Part shown: in pieces, positions 37,654 through 48,495 of the stretch
Position numbering within the stretch: position 1 is the stretch's first letter
Layout of the letters: every line of letters begins with the position of its first letter
Assembly (NCBI RefSeq): GCF_900103265.1
Contig: NZ_FMWX01000001.1
Span: 372,001-436,000, forward strand
DNA: 64,000 bases
From: Sphingomonas sp. NFR15
Lineage (GTDB): Bacteria; Pseudomonadota; Alphaproteobacteria; Sphingomonadales; Sphingomonadaceae
Direction of reading: 5' to 3'
Translations under genes and position numbers: made by a program
The notes under the pieces: generated by a model
What the model was told of the DNA's origin: nothing
Databases searched by the model: none
What the model saw: only the letters and a program-made list of their open reading frames with translations

Positions 37654-37892
37654 CGTCCTACCGCCGGGCGTCGAGCGAAGACGCGGCTGGGGCGAGCCGT
37701 CCGCGCGCGGACGACCGATCGCGTGCCACACAGACGGACGCCGATCGACGCCTGACGCCACGCGACCCTTGCGGCCCCGCCGCAGGGTTCGGGCATCCGG
37801 CGGAGTGTCGCTTCGCCGGAACCCGTTCGTCGCTCAGACGGAGGACCGTGCCACGGCCTGTTCCTGGACCTTGGCAAGAGCGACCACGACGC
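37654..37892 (-). other. Leader between riboswitch 2 and btuB
   Basis: About 239 nt of untranslated leader follow the aptamer on the minus strand. No gene is supported. A pairing ACCCT-GCGGC with its complement (about 37766-37788) and a CCGGCGGAGTGTCGCTTCGCCGG-type hairpin near 37800 could belong to the expression platform; there is no T-tract, so a translational or Rho-based control is as likely as intrinsic termination. Confidence 0.4.
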
Positions 37893-38088
37893 CGGCAGGT
37901 CTCCTGGCTCACGGGTCTGGGCTTGATGCACGCCTTCCCAGCGGATGCTTTGCCGCATCCCCCAGTGGCCGCCCGGATGGACCGGACCCGTGCATCGCGC
38001 TCGCCGCTCACAGTTGCAGGGACAGCTATGGATTTGGGCCGCTAGAGCCCGCACCATATTCCCGTTTTCAGCCCCTTTCGGGGCACCG
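37893..38088 (-). promoter_or_regulatory. Cobalamin riboswitch 2, leader of btuB-cobO
   Basis: The minus strand begins GGTGCCCCGAAAGGGGCTGA, then AAACGGGAA, B12 box AGCTGTCCCTGCAACTGTGAG (38008-38028), a GCCACTGGGG arm, CTGGGAAGG and the closing GTGAGCCAGGAGACCTGCC. All conserved blocks of the cobalamin riboswitch are present, with a longer peripheral arm than riboswitch 1. It should turn off B12 uptake and adenosylation in high B12. Confidence 0.95.
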
Positions 38089-38224
38089 ACGCGATCTTGG
38101 GCGGCTCGTCACCAAGCCCCCCGCCGCGGCGCTTAGGACAGATCGCCCGTGTCGCCAACCGGAATCGCGGCGCACGGAACCGAACCCCGCCTGCCCCGTC
38201 TTACCGGCAGCAAGGAGCGACACG

Positions 38225-38431
38225 ATGGCGATTCATCTGAAGAAAGGCGACAAGGTTTCGTGGAAGAGCCACGGCGGCACCGCGCACGGCACGGTGGTGA
38301 AGAAGCAGACCACCGAAACCACGATCAAGGGCCACAAGGTCGCCGCCAGCAAGGACGCGCCACAGTTCATCGTCGAAACCGAGAGCGGCAAGCAGGCCGC
38401 GCACAAGGCCGAGGCGCTCAGGCGCGACTAG
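38225..38431 (+). CDS. DUF2945 / HVA1-type Tudor-like small protein
   Basis: The 68-aa protein (ATG 38225, ribosome site AAGGAG) is a small basic beta-fold domain with KGDKVSWKSHGGTAHGTV and the C-terminal KAEALRR that define the hypervirulence-associated Tudor (DUF2945) family. Its function is not known; such proteins are stand-alone and cytoplasmic. The last 14 bp overlap the 3' end of the convergent deacetylase gene. Confidence 0.85.
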   Translation: MAIHLKKGDKVSWKSHGGTAHGTVVKKQTTETTIKGHKVAASKDAPQFIVETESGKQAAHKAEALRRD

Positions 38432-39395
38432 GCCGGGCCGGACGCTCGTACAGCGCCGTCGCGATCGCCTGTTCCACCATTCGCCCGGCGGTGCGAACCC
38501 GGTTGGCGGCGAGCAACGGCCGCTCCGCCCGCGACCGCGCCAGTACTTCGGCCGGATCGAGGTCGCGAAACCCAACGCTCTGCAAGCCGGGATGGCGCGC
38601 GATCTCTTCGCACATCGCGCGAAAGCGACGCATCACCATTCGGTTGGGGCGTTCGCGGTCGCGTGAGAGCATCTCGAAACTGTGCGTCACGATGACGAAC
38701 GGCGCTTCGCCCGCCGCCGCGTGACGCAAAGCCGCGCGCATCTCCCAGCCCGACAGCGCGCAAATCTGCGCCGGGCGGAAATGCCCCGGCCGGTCGAGCA
38801 GACCCGATACCGGCAGTTCGACCACACCGCCGAGATCGACGGGCGCGTGCGTCTTGCGGCTGACGCGGCAGCTATCGTCGGGGCAGCCGATATTGACGCT
38901 GCTGTCCCACCTGATGCCCAGAGTCGCCAGCGCGGCGATGGTGCGATCATCCGCGCCATAATTTCCCGCACGGAACGCGGTCGGGCGCGGCGCACCGGCG
39001 CTGGTCAGCAGGTCGCGGGCGAGCGTCAGCACCGTGATCTGCTCGGCCAGATCGAAATCACCGATGTTGCGCGCGCGTCCGCCGACCGGCGCATGCGACG
39101 CCCATTCGAGCCACTCGGTATGACTATGCAATTGCACCTCATGGCCGCGTGCGAGCATGGGGGCGATCATCGGCGCGAGGAAATCGGAGCCGTGCGCGAG
39201 CGCGGGCATCGGATCGACGAAGAACACGGCTTTCAAACCGGCGCGCTCCAGCATGTCCATCTGCCAGCCGACGCCGTAAGCGGCGTCACCGGCCTTGCCG
39301 GCGATCGAGCGTGCGAGATTTTCGCCAAGGCTTGCGCCATGGCGGTGCAGGCGCGAGGACAATTCGGTGTCGATCGTGACGAGGACTTCGGCCAT
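38418..39395 (-). CDS. CE4-like polysaccharide deacetylase (WalW-like group)
   Basis: The 325-aa protein has no signal peptide. The NodB-homology pieces are TIDTEL (catalytic Asp and metal Asp region), LHSHTEW (metal His pair), FRAGNYG and a C-terminal VIVTHSFEM. The altered first motif and the long insert resemble the CE4 branch around WalW, linked to lipopolysaccharide synthesis, but this is a family-level guess. ATG 39395. It is divergent from the phosphatase gene with 86 nt between and next to an ATP-grasp gene, which suggests a shared glycan or envelope task. Confidence 0.78.
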   Translation of the reverse strand: MAEVLVTIDTELSSRLHRHGASLGENLARSIAGKAGDAAYGVGWQMDMLERAGLKAVFFVDPMPALAHGSDFLAPMIAPMLARGHEVQLHSHTEWLEWASHAPVGGRARNIGDFDLAEQITVLTLARDLLTSAGAPRPTAFRAGNYGADDRTIAALATLGIRWDSSVNIGCPDDSCRVSRKTHAPVDLGGVVELPVSGLLDRPGHFRPAQICALSGWEMRAALRHAAAGEAPFVIVTHSFEMLSRDRERPNRMVMRRFRAMCEEIARHPGLQSVGFRDLDPAEVLARSRAERPLLAANRVRTAGRMVEQAIATALYERPARPSRA

Positions 39396-39417
39396 GGCGC
39401 CGCACCGATGCCAGCAC

Positions 39418-39458
39418 GGCGTTAACATCGCGTGTGCGCTTATGCGCTCCTTAACGCC
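39418..39458. promoter_or_regulatory. Spaced inverted repeat GGCGTTAA-N25-TTAACGCC in divergent promoter
   Basis: The 8-bp arms (39418-39425 and 39451-39458) are exact complements, 33 bp centre to centre, which is about three helical turns. They lie midway between the deacetylase (start 39395) and phosphatase (start 39482). A dimeric regulator with two half-sites on one DNA face is a reasonable explanation; the spacing is too long for a CtrA box. Confidence 0.4.
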
Positions 39459-39481
39459 TCGCCAGTATCGGCCGAGCTGAT

Positions 39482-40087
39482 ATGGACATGATCGACTCTC
39501 GTTATGGCACGTTTCGCGGGCTGATCAGGCTTGCGCTGACGCGTGCCGAGCTCGTCACCGGCGACGGCGGGGTGTCGCTACCCGACCGGCGCGCGATCCG
39601 GCGGCTGGTGTTCGTATGCCACGGCAACATCTGCCGCAGCGCCTTCGCCGACGTGCTGGCACGCGCCCACGGCCTCCACGCCGCGTCGTTCGGGCTGTCG
39701 ACCGAGACCGGCAAGCCCGCGCATCCCCCCGTCTGCGCGGCGGCGGCGGCGATGGGGCATGATCTGGGCGCGCACCGATCGCTGCGTGCCCAGGATTACG
39801 CGCCCGCCGAGGGCGATCTGCTGCTCGCGATGGAGACCCGCCATCTGCGCAGGCTCGCCGCCGATCCGGCGCTGGCGGCGGCGCCGCGTACCCTGCTCGG
39901 CCTCTACACACGACCCGCGACGCCGCATCTGCACGACCCCTATCAACTCGGCGACGCCTATACGCGCCTCTGCCTGGAACGGATCGCGACCGCGATGCCG
40001 GTTCTGGCCGCCGCCTTCCCGGGCGCGATCGCGGCGGCATCTTCGCCCGGCGCCGTTCGCGCTGAGCACCCTACCGCTTCAGCTTAG
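39482..40087 (+). CDS. Low-molecular-weight protein-tyrosine-phosphatase-like protein
   Basis: The 201-aa protein has the LMW-PTP active site VFVCHGNICRS (C-x5-R-S) starting at about residue 44 and the general-acid loop as HDPYQLG, so the enzyme should be active. It has an unusual N-terminal extension of about 40 residues (family proteins start almost directly at the P-loop). LMW phosphatases often dephosphorylate tyrosine kinases in capsule and exopolysaccharide export, which fits the deacetylase and ATP-grasp neighbours; no kinase gene is in the window. Its 3' end overlaps the convergent ATP-grasp gene by 17 bp. Confidence 0.85.
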   Translation: MDMIDSRYGTFRGLIRLALTRAELVTGDGGVSLPDRRAIRRLVFVCHGNICRSAFADVLARAHGLHAASFGLSTETGKPAHPPVCAAAAAMGHDLGAHRSLRAQDYAPAEGDLLLAMETRHLRRLAADPALAAAPRTLLGLYTRPATPHLHDPYQLGDAYTRLCLERIATAMPVLAAAFPGAIAAASSPGAVRAEHPTASA

Positions 40088-41285
40088 CGAGAACGCCCGC
40101 CACGTCGCGCAGCAGCGGCTTGGGATCGGACCATGACCATATGTAATAGCCGGTACGCGGATTGAGGAACTCGGCGAGGTACGATGCCGCCTCGCGCGAG
40201 CGGCTGAACGGCGGTCGTCCCGCACCGGCGATATCGGGATCGCGCACGATCTGGACGAGCCGCTTGGTGTCCGGGATCGCGTAGCGCGCGCGGCGCGGAC
40301 GATAGGCGATGCGCGCGTCGGCGGGTTCGCCGAGCACGGCATGGCGATATTGCTCCCACGCGAAATACGCGCCCGCCTGGCTGGCGAGCGGCAGGCTCCC
40401 CCAGAAGCGCCCGTTGATCTCCATCAGCCAATAGCGGCCCGTCGCGGGATCGTGGCGATATTCGACCATCGCCGGCCCCTCCCAGCCGATCGCGGTGAGC
40501 AACGCCTCGGATTTGGCCATTTGTTCGCGGTGCTGATCGGCCGGCACCGTCGCGCACAGGGTGGATACGCCGCCGCTAGCGGGGAACTCCCGCACGCGCC
40601 GATGCTGGAAGCGCAGCCGCGCCACGCCGTCCGCCATCATCAGCATCTGGCCGAAGCCGTAGCCGCCGACCCAGGTCTGCACGAGCGGATATGCCCCAAG
40701 CGCTTCGTAGCGCGCGAGCCGTCCGAGCAGCTCGTCCGGCGTGCGTGCATATTCCGCCTTCTCGAACGCGATGCCGGCGGCGTCGAGCCGTGCGAACATC
40801 GCGGGCGGGTCGCCCCATTTCAGCACCACCGGATAGGCGAGCGCCGCCGCGCGCTCGGCCAGTGGTTCGCTGGGTTGCGGTTGCCAGCTTTCGGGCGTGA
40901 GGATGCCGACTGCGCGGGCGGCTTCCAGCGTCTTCAGCTTGTCCAGCACGATGTCGAGCTTCGCCTTGCGCGGCGTGAGCACGCGGCACGAGCCGATCCG
41001 CTCGGGCAGGTGCGACAGATCGAGCAGATCGCCCTCGCTGATCGCGAACAGCGCGGCGGCGCCGGTCTCCGCGATGAGATCGGGCAGCCAGTCCGCCGGC
41101 GCGCGATCTCGCGGGCGCGACACGAACCGCGTGCAATAGCGGGATGCGCCCCCGACCGAATATGCCGATCGCCCGATCGCGACCCCCGGGACACCGAACC
41201 GCCCCAGCTCGCGCACGACGGTCAGCCCGATCGCGGTATCCACCCCCAGGACGATCGCGGGCGGGAGAGGATACGGGCGGCTCAT
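40071..41285 (-). CDS. ATP-grasp carboxylate-amine ligase-like enzyme, substrate unknown
   Basis: The 404-aa protein begins with a Rossmann-like strand (AIVLGVDTAIGLTVVRELG) and has ATP-grasp features: YPVVLKWGD (ATP-binding Lys), LVQTWVGGYGFG and the Mg-binding WLMEINGRFWGSL (Glu, Asn). It belongs with the predicted ATP-grasp enzymes (COG3919-like) that form amide or phosphoester-like links on unknown substrates and often sit in exopolysaccharide clusters. I chose ATG 41285; a frame extension to 41360 runs into the tRNA. It is convergent with the phosphatase gene and lies 74 nt from tRNA-Pro. Confidence 0.8.
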   Translation of the reverse strand: MSRPYPLPPAIVLGVDTAIGLTVVRELGRFGVPGVAIGRSAYSVGGASRYCTRFVSRPRDRAPADWLPDLIAETGAAALFAISEGDLLDLSHLPERIGSCRVLTPRKAKLDIVLDKLKTLEAARAVGILTPESWQPQPSEPLAERAAALAYPVVLKWGDPPAMFARLDAAGIAFEKAEYARTPDELLGRLARYEALGAYPLVQTWVGGYGFGQMLMMADGVARLRFQHRRVREFPASGGVSTLCATVPADQHREQMAKSEALLTAIGWEGPAMVEYRHDPATGRYWLMEINGRFWGSLPLASQAGAYFAWEQYRHAVLGEPADARIAYRPRRARYAIPDTKRLVQIVRDPDIAGAGRPPFSRSREAASYLAEFLNPRTGYYIWSWSDPKPLLRDVAGVLAKLKR

Positions 41286-41358
41286 CGCGGGCGACCCTGC
41301 CGCCGGTTCGCAGGCTTGGCAAGCGGACGTTGGCACGGCCACGGCTGGGTGGCCGGTC

Positions 41359-41436
<78 letters not shown>

Positions 41437-41512
41437 ACGCGAGAGGCGCCCCTTTAGGCGAAGCCGTTCCCGAAGCGCAAGCGTTCACTCGCGAACGCCT
41501 CCGGCCAGCCGG

Positions 41513-41761
41513 TTACTGCGCGGCGCTGTCGGCGGTGCGCGCCGCCGAATCGCCGACCTTCTTGGCGCTGTCGCCGATATCCTTCGCGGCGCCCGAGACG
41601 GCATCGGTGCGGATCGTGTCGTTGCGGCTCTTGTTCGTCAGGAACATCGCACCGATCACCAGCCCGACGGCCAGGACGATCGCGATCAGCCATGTCGCGC
41701 CGCTGCCGCGGCGCTCAATGATCGTCGTGTGCGGGGTGTCGGTCACGCGGTCGTCGCTCAT
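41513..41761 (-). CDS. Small single-pass membrane protein of unknown function
   Basis: The 82-aa protein has a polar N-terminus, one membrane helix (TWLIAIVLAVGLVIGAMFLT) and a Lys/Asp/Ala-rich tail with GDSAKK / GDSAAR repeats. ATG 41761 is preceded by GAGGAG. It sits 73 nt downstream (minus strand) of ybaB. No family recognised. Confidence 0.75.
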   Translation of the reverse strand: MSDDRVTDTPHTTIIERRGSGATWLIAIVLAVGLVIGAMFLTNKSRNDTIRTDAVSGAAKDIGDSAKKVGDSAARTADSAAQ

Positions 41762-41834
41762 CACTCGGCTCCTCGTTCTGATGGATCGCAAAACGAGGAG
41801 GCGCGCGCGATGGTTCCCAACCGGACCCAACCGA

Positions 41835-42158
41835 TCAGAACGGCAGCTTGAAACCAGGCGGGAGCGGGATGCCGCTCGTCATCTTCGCCATCGCGTCGCC
41901 CGAGGCCGCATCGGCCTTGGCGCGGGCATCGTTGAAGGCGGCGACGATCAGATCCTCGAGCATCTGCTTCTCACTGGCGGCGAGCAGCGAATCGTCGATG
42001 TCGATGCCGATGATCCGGCCCTTGGCCGACGCGCGCACCTTCACCAGACCGCCGCCGGCCGCACCCTGAACTTCGATCGAGTCGAGACCGGCCTGCGCCT
42101 TTTCGAGCTCGGCCTGGACGTTCTGCGCCATGGCCATGATGTCTTCGAGATTGTTCAT
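41835..42158 (-). CDS. ybaB: YbaB/EbfC nucleoid-associated protein
   Basis: The 107-aa protein has the YbaB pattern: N-terminal coiled MAQNVQAELEKAQ, a beta sheet with GRIIGIDIDDSLL, and a C-terminal helix ending SGIPLPPGFKLPF, which is conserved. It binds DNA as a dimer. The ATG overlaps the dnaX stop (ATGA); the dnaX-ybaB pairing is widespread. Confidence 0.96.
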   Translation of the reverse strand: MNNLEDIMAMAQNVQAELEKAQAGLDSIEVQGAAGGGLVKVRASAKGRIIGIDIDDSLLAASEKQMLEDLIVAAFNDARAKADAASGDAMAKMTSGIPLPPGFKLPF

Positions 42159-43804
42159 GCTTCACTCCGTTGTAGCGCTATGATCCGATCGAGTTCGTCG
42201 GGCGGAAGTTCCGCGCCGGGAAACGCATCGAATGCCGCTTTTACCACCGGCATCGCGAGGATTTCGAGACGCCGTTTCTCCTTGTCGGCATCGTCCTGTT
42301 CGCGCAGCGTCGGCGCGCCCGGCACGTCGGCGGTCGTCACCTTCCAAACCTTGCCGGTCAGCCGCTTCAACTCGATGTTGAGATCGCGCACCAGATCTGC
42401 CGAGATCGGCCGGGCCGAACTGAGCACGATTTCCGGCGCGGCGAAATGAACGACGCTGGCGCTGAAATAGACCTTCGAGGCGAGCGCCTGCTCGCCATTG
42501 TCGTCGAGATAGGTTCTCAGCGCGGCGATCGTGTCCGGCAGCGCGGCCTGGGCGGCCGGGGCGAGCGTCGGCGCGGCGGCGGGCGCGGCCGGTGCCGCCA
42601 TCGAGACGCGACCTTCCGCCAGCATCTTGGCGAGTTCACCCGGATCGGGGAGGGTCGAGGCATGGACGAGCCGGAGCAGCGCCATCTCGCACGCCTCGAT
42701 CGGCAAGGCGGCGCGACCGACCTCCTCATGCGCCTTGAGCAGCAATTGCCAGAGCCTGTGCAGCACCGCGAACGACAGGCCGCTCGCCCACCGCGCTAGC
42801 GCCTCGCGCTCCTCGACCGATTGCCCCGCGTCGATGCCGGCGCCGAGCTTCACCAGCGTCGTGCCGTGAACGGTTTCGAGCAGCGCGCGCAGCACGCTCA
42901 GCGGATCGACGCCGAGATCATATTGCCGCCGCAGCGCGGCCAGCGCGCCCGCGCCATCACCGGCGAGCAGCAGCGCGAACAGGTCGCGTGTCGCGCCGCG
43001 ATCCGACAGGCCGAGCATGTCGCGCACCGCGTCCGCGCGAACGCCGCCGCCTTCCTGCCCGGCGTGCGCGATCGCCTGATCGAGAATCGACAGGCCATCG
43101 CGCGCCGACCCTTCCGCCGCGCGCGCGATCAGCCCCAGCGCCTCGGGTTCCGCCTCGACGCCCTCCGCCCGCGCAACATAGGCGAAGTGTTCGGCGAGCT
43201 TCTCCGCCGGAATGCGCCGCAGGTCGAAACGCTGGCAGCGCGACAGAACCGTCACCGGCACCTTGTTGACCTCGGTGGTGGCGAACAGGAACTTCACATG
43301 CGCGGGCGGCTCCTCCAGCGTCTTCAACAGCGCGTTGAAGGCGTTCTTGGAGAGCATGTGAACTTCGTCGACGATGTAGATCTTGAACCGCGCCGACACC
43401 GCCGCATAGCGCGCCGCATCGATGATCTCGCGCACGTCGTCGACGCCGGTATGACTGGCGGCGTCCATCTCTATCACGTCGATATGGCGGCCCTCGGCGA
43501 TCGCGCGGCAGGGTTCGCAGACGCCGCACGGGTCGATCGTCGGGCCGCCCTGCCCGTCCGGCCCGATGCAGTTGAGCGCCTTGGCGATCAGCCGCGCGGT
43601 CGACGTCTTGCCCACCCCGCGCACGCCGGTCATCAGGAAGGCGTGCGCGAGCCGGTCGCGCTTGATCGCGTTGCCGAGCGTTTGCACCATCGCATCCTGG
43701 CCGATCAGTTCGGCGAAAGTCTGCGGCCGATATTTGCGCGCGAGGACGCGGTACGCCTCGGCTTTGGGCTGCGGGGGTTCACCAAGATCGAAGGAGTCGG
43801 ACAT
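42155..43804 (-). CDS. dnaX: DNA polymerase III subunits gamma/tau
   Basis: The 549-aa clamp-loader ATPase has RKYRPQTFAELIGQ, Walker A GVRGVGKTSTA, the zinc site (C-IGPDGQGG-x-C-GVCEPC), DEVHMLSK (Walker B) and SRCQRF (SRC motif). The C-terminal third is a Pro/Ala-rich linker followed by a tau-like domain. It loads the beta clamp and holds the polymerase together. Start ATG 43804. The ybaB gene follows directly. Confidence 0.97.
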   Translation of the reverse strand: MSDSFDLGEPPQPKAEAYRVLARKYRPQTFAELIGQDAMVQTLGNAIKRDRLAHAFLMTGVRGVGKTSTARLIAKALNCIGPDGQGGPTIDPCGVCEPCRAIAEGRHIDVIEMDAASHTGVDDVREIIDAARYAAVSARFKIYIVDEVHMLSKNAFNALLKTLEEPPAHVKFLFATTEVNKVPVTVLSRCQRFDLRRIPAEKLAEHFAYVARAEGVEAEPEALGLIARAAEGSARDGLSILDQAIAHAGQEGGGVRADAVRDMLGLSDRGATRDLFALLLAGDGAGALAALRRQYDLGVDPLSVLRALLETVHGTTLVKLGAGIDAGQSVEEREALARWASGLSFAVLHRLWQLLLKAHEEVGRAALPIEACEMALLRLVHASTLPDPGELAKMLAEGRVSMAAPAAPAAAPTLAPAAQAALPDTIAALRTYLDDNGEQALASKVYFSASVVHFAAPEIVLSSARPISADLVRDLNIELKRLTGKVWKVTTADVPGAPTLREQDDADKEKRRLEILAMPVVKAAFDAFPGAELPPDELDRIIALQRSEA

Positions 43805-43888
43805 GGGGGCTATGTAGGCACGGCGGGGTGCGTTGTCGAAGCTTTGGTAACGCCGGCGAAGGTCTTCAGCGTCCCGGTGCCGCCGGCC

Positions 43889-45256
<1,368 letters not shown>

Positions 45257-45323
45257 GGTGCGGCCTATCACCTTGGCGCGACGCAATCTTGCCCTTTTTT
45301 CGAGGTGACGATCGAGCCCGCGA

Positions 45324-45743
45324 TCAGTGCGTGGCCGCAGGCGTCTCCATGATCTCGGTCAGCACGCCGCCCATGTCCTTGGGGTGGATGAAGAATACCA
45401 GCGTCCCGTGAGCACCGATGCGCGGTTCGCCGAGCACGCGCGCGCCCTTGCCCTCGAACCAGGATTTCGCGGCGTGGATGTCAGGCACTTCATAGCAGAC
45501 GTGATGCTGCCCGCCGGCCGGGTTCTTGGCGATGAAGCCGTGGATCGGCGACGCCGCGCCGAGCGGCTCGATCAGTTCGATCTGCGCGTTCGGGGTATCG
45601 ATGAAACACACTTTGACCCCCTGGGCGGGCAGATCGAAGGGTTCGCCGATCGTCGTCGCGCCTAGCACGTCGCGGTAGAGCGTGATCGAGGTCTCGATCG
45701 ACGGGGTGGCAACGCCGATGTGGTTCAGCCGTCCGAGTTTCAT
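45324..45743 (-). CDS. mce: Methylmalonyl-CoA epimerase
   Basis: The 139-aa vicinal-oxygen-chelate enzyme interconverts (S)- and (R)-methylmalonyl-CoA. It shows LNHIGVATPSIE, GQHHVCYEVPDI and GTLVFFIHPKDMGGVLTE, with the metal His/Glu residues of the family. It supplies the B12-dependent methylmalonyl-CoA mutase (not in the window), a likely reason for the B12 salvage genes. Confidence 0.92.
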   Translation of the reverse strand: MKLGRLNHIGVATPSIETSITLYRDVLGATTIGEPFDLPAQGVKVCFIDTPNAQIELIEPLGAASPIHGFIAKNPAGGQHHVCYEVPDIHAAKSWFEGKGARVLGEPRIGAHGTLVFFIHPKDMGGVLTEIMETPAATH

Positions 45744-45855
45744 GCGTCTCTCTCCACCTCATCAGCGATCGGCATAGGGATCGCTTGCAAAATCAAACCG
45801 TTCGCATTGGGCACACGCGAAGCACGAACCGAGCCGGGTGTTCGGCGCCCAGCGA

Positions 45856-46383
45856 TCAATTCTCCGCGTCATCCGCCTTCGGCGCGGGCGGCGGCGGCGG
45901 TGGCGCGGGCATCTGCCCGAACACATAGCCGCACGACTCAACCGTCTGGCGGATCGGCGCCTCGCTCCCCGGCCCGGCGAACACCGCGTCGACGGGCATA
46001 TTGGCGGGATCGATCGCGCGCACCTTGATCGACTTGGCATGGGCGATCGCGACGGTCAGCGTCGTCACCACCGCGTCCTGCGCGGTGTACGCGCCGCCGC
46101 CGGGGAACTCCCAGTTGATCCCGAGCGCGGGGCCATTGTCGGCGGTGATCGTCACCGGGCGCGGCGTCGCCTTGGCGAAGGGCGGCTTGGGGATGAACTG
46201 GACCGAAACCGCGTTGGTGCCGGGCGCGCTGCGATCGCAGCGCACCACCAGCCGCGCCTTGCCATCCGCGCTGTACGCCGACACCGAGGTCGAGCCGAGA
46301 TGCGTCGCTGGATCGATCTTCGCGACGGTGGACCACCCGGCGGGCGCCGGCACGGCGGCCTGGAGCAGCAGCATCAGGATCAT
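45856..46383 (-). CDS. Exported protein of unknown function, Pro-rich C-terminus
   Basis: The 175-aa protein starts [16 protein letters not shown], a short signal-like sequence, followed by beta-rich sequence with two Cys residues that could pair (RCDRS and ESCGYV) and a Pro/Ala run before an acidic end. It is probably periplasmic. ATG 46383 follows AAAGGG. It is divergent from acsA with 135 nt between. No family recognised. Confidence 0.7.
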   Translation of the reverse strand: MILMLLLQAAVPAPAGWSTVAKIDPATHLGSTSVSAYSADGKARLVVRCDRSAPGTNAVSVQFIPKPPFAKATPRPVTITADNGPALGINWEFPGGGAYTAQDAVVTTLTVAIAHAKSIKVRAIDPANMPVDAVFAGPGSEAPIRQTVESCGYVFGQMPAPPPPPPAPKADDAEN

Positions 46384-46518
46384 GGTTCGCCCTTTCGTTC
46401 CCCGGCGATGACGGTGGCGCACGCTTGGCAAATGCGCCGCGCCAAGACAAGACCGGCGCACAAGCGGCTGCTTGCAACGCCGCCGCCGCATCGGCAAAGA
46501 ACGGATCAGGAGATCGGT

Positions 46519-48459
<1,941 letters not shown>

Positions 48460-48495
48460 GGCGACGGCGGCCGCCACGCCTCCGCCGCACGAACG

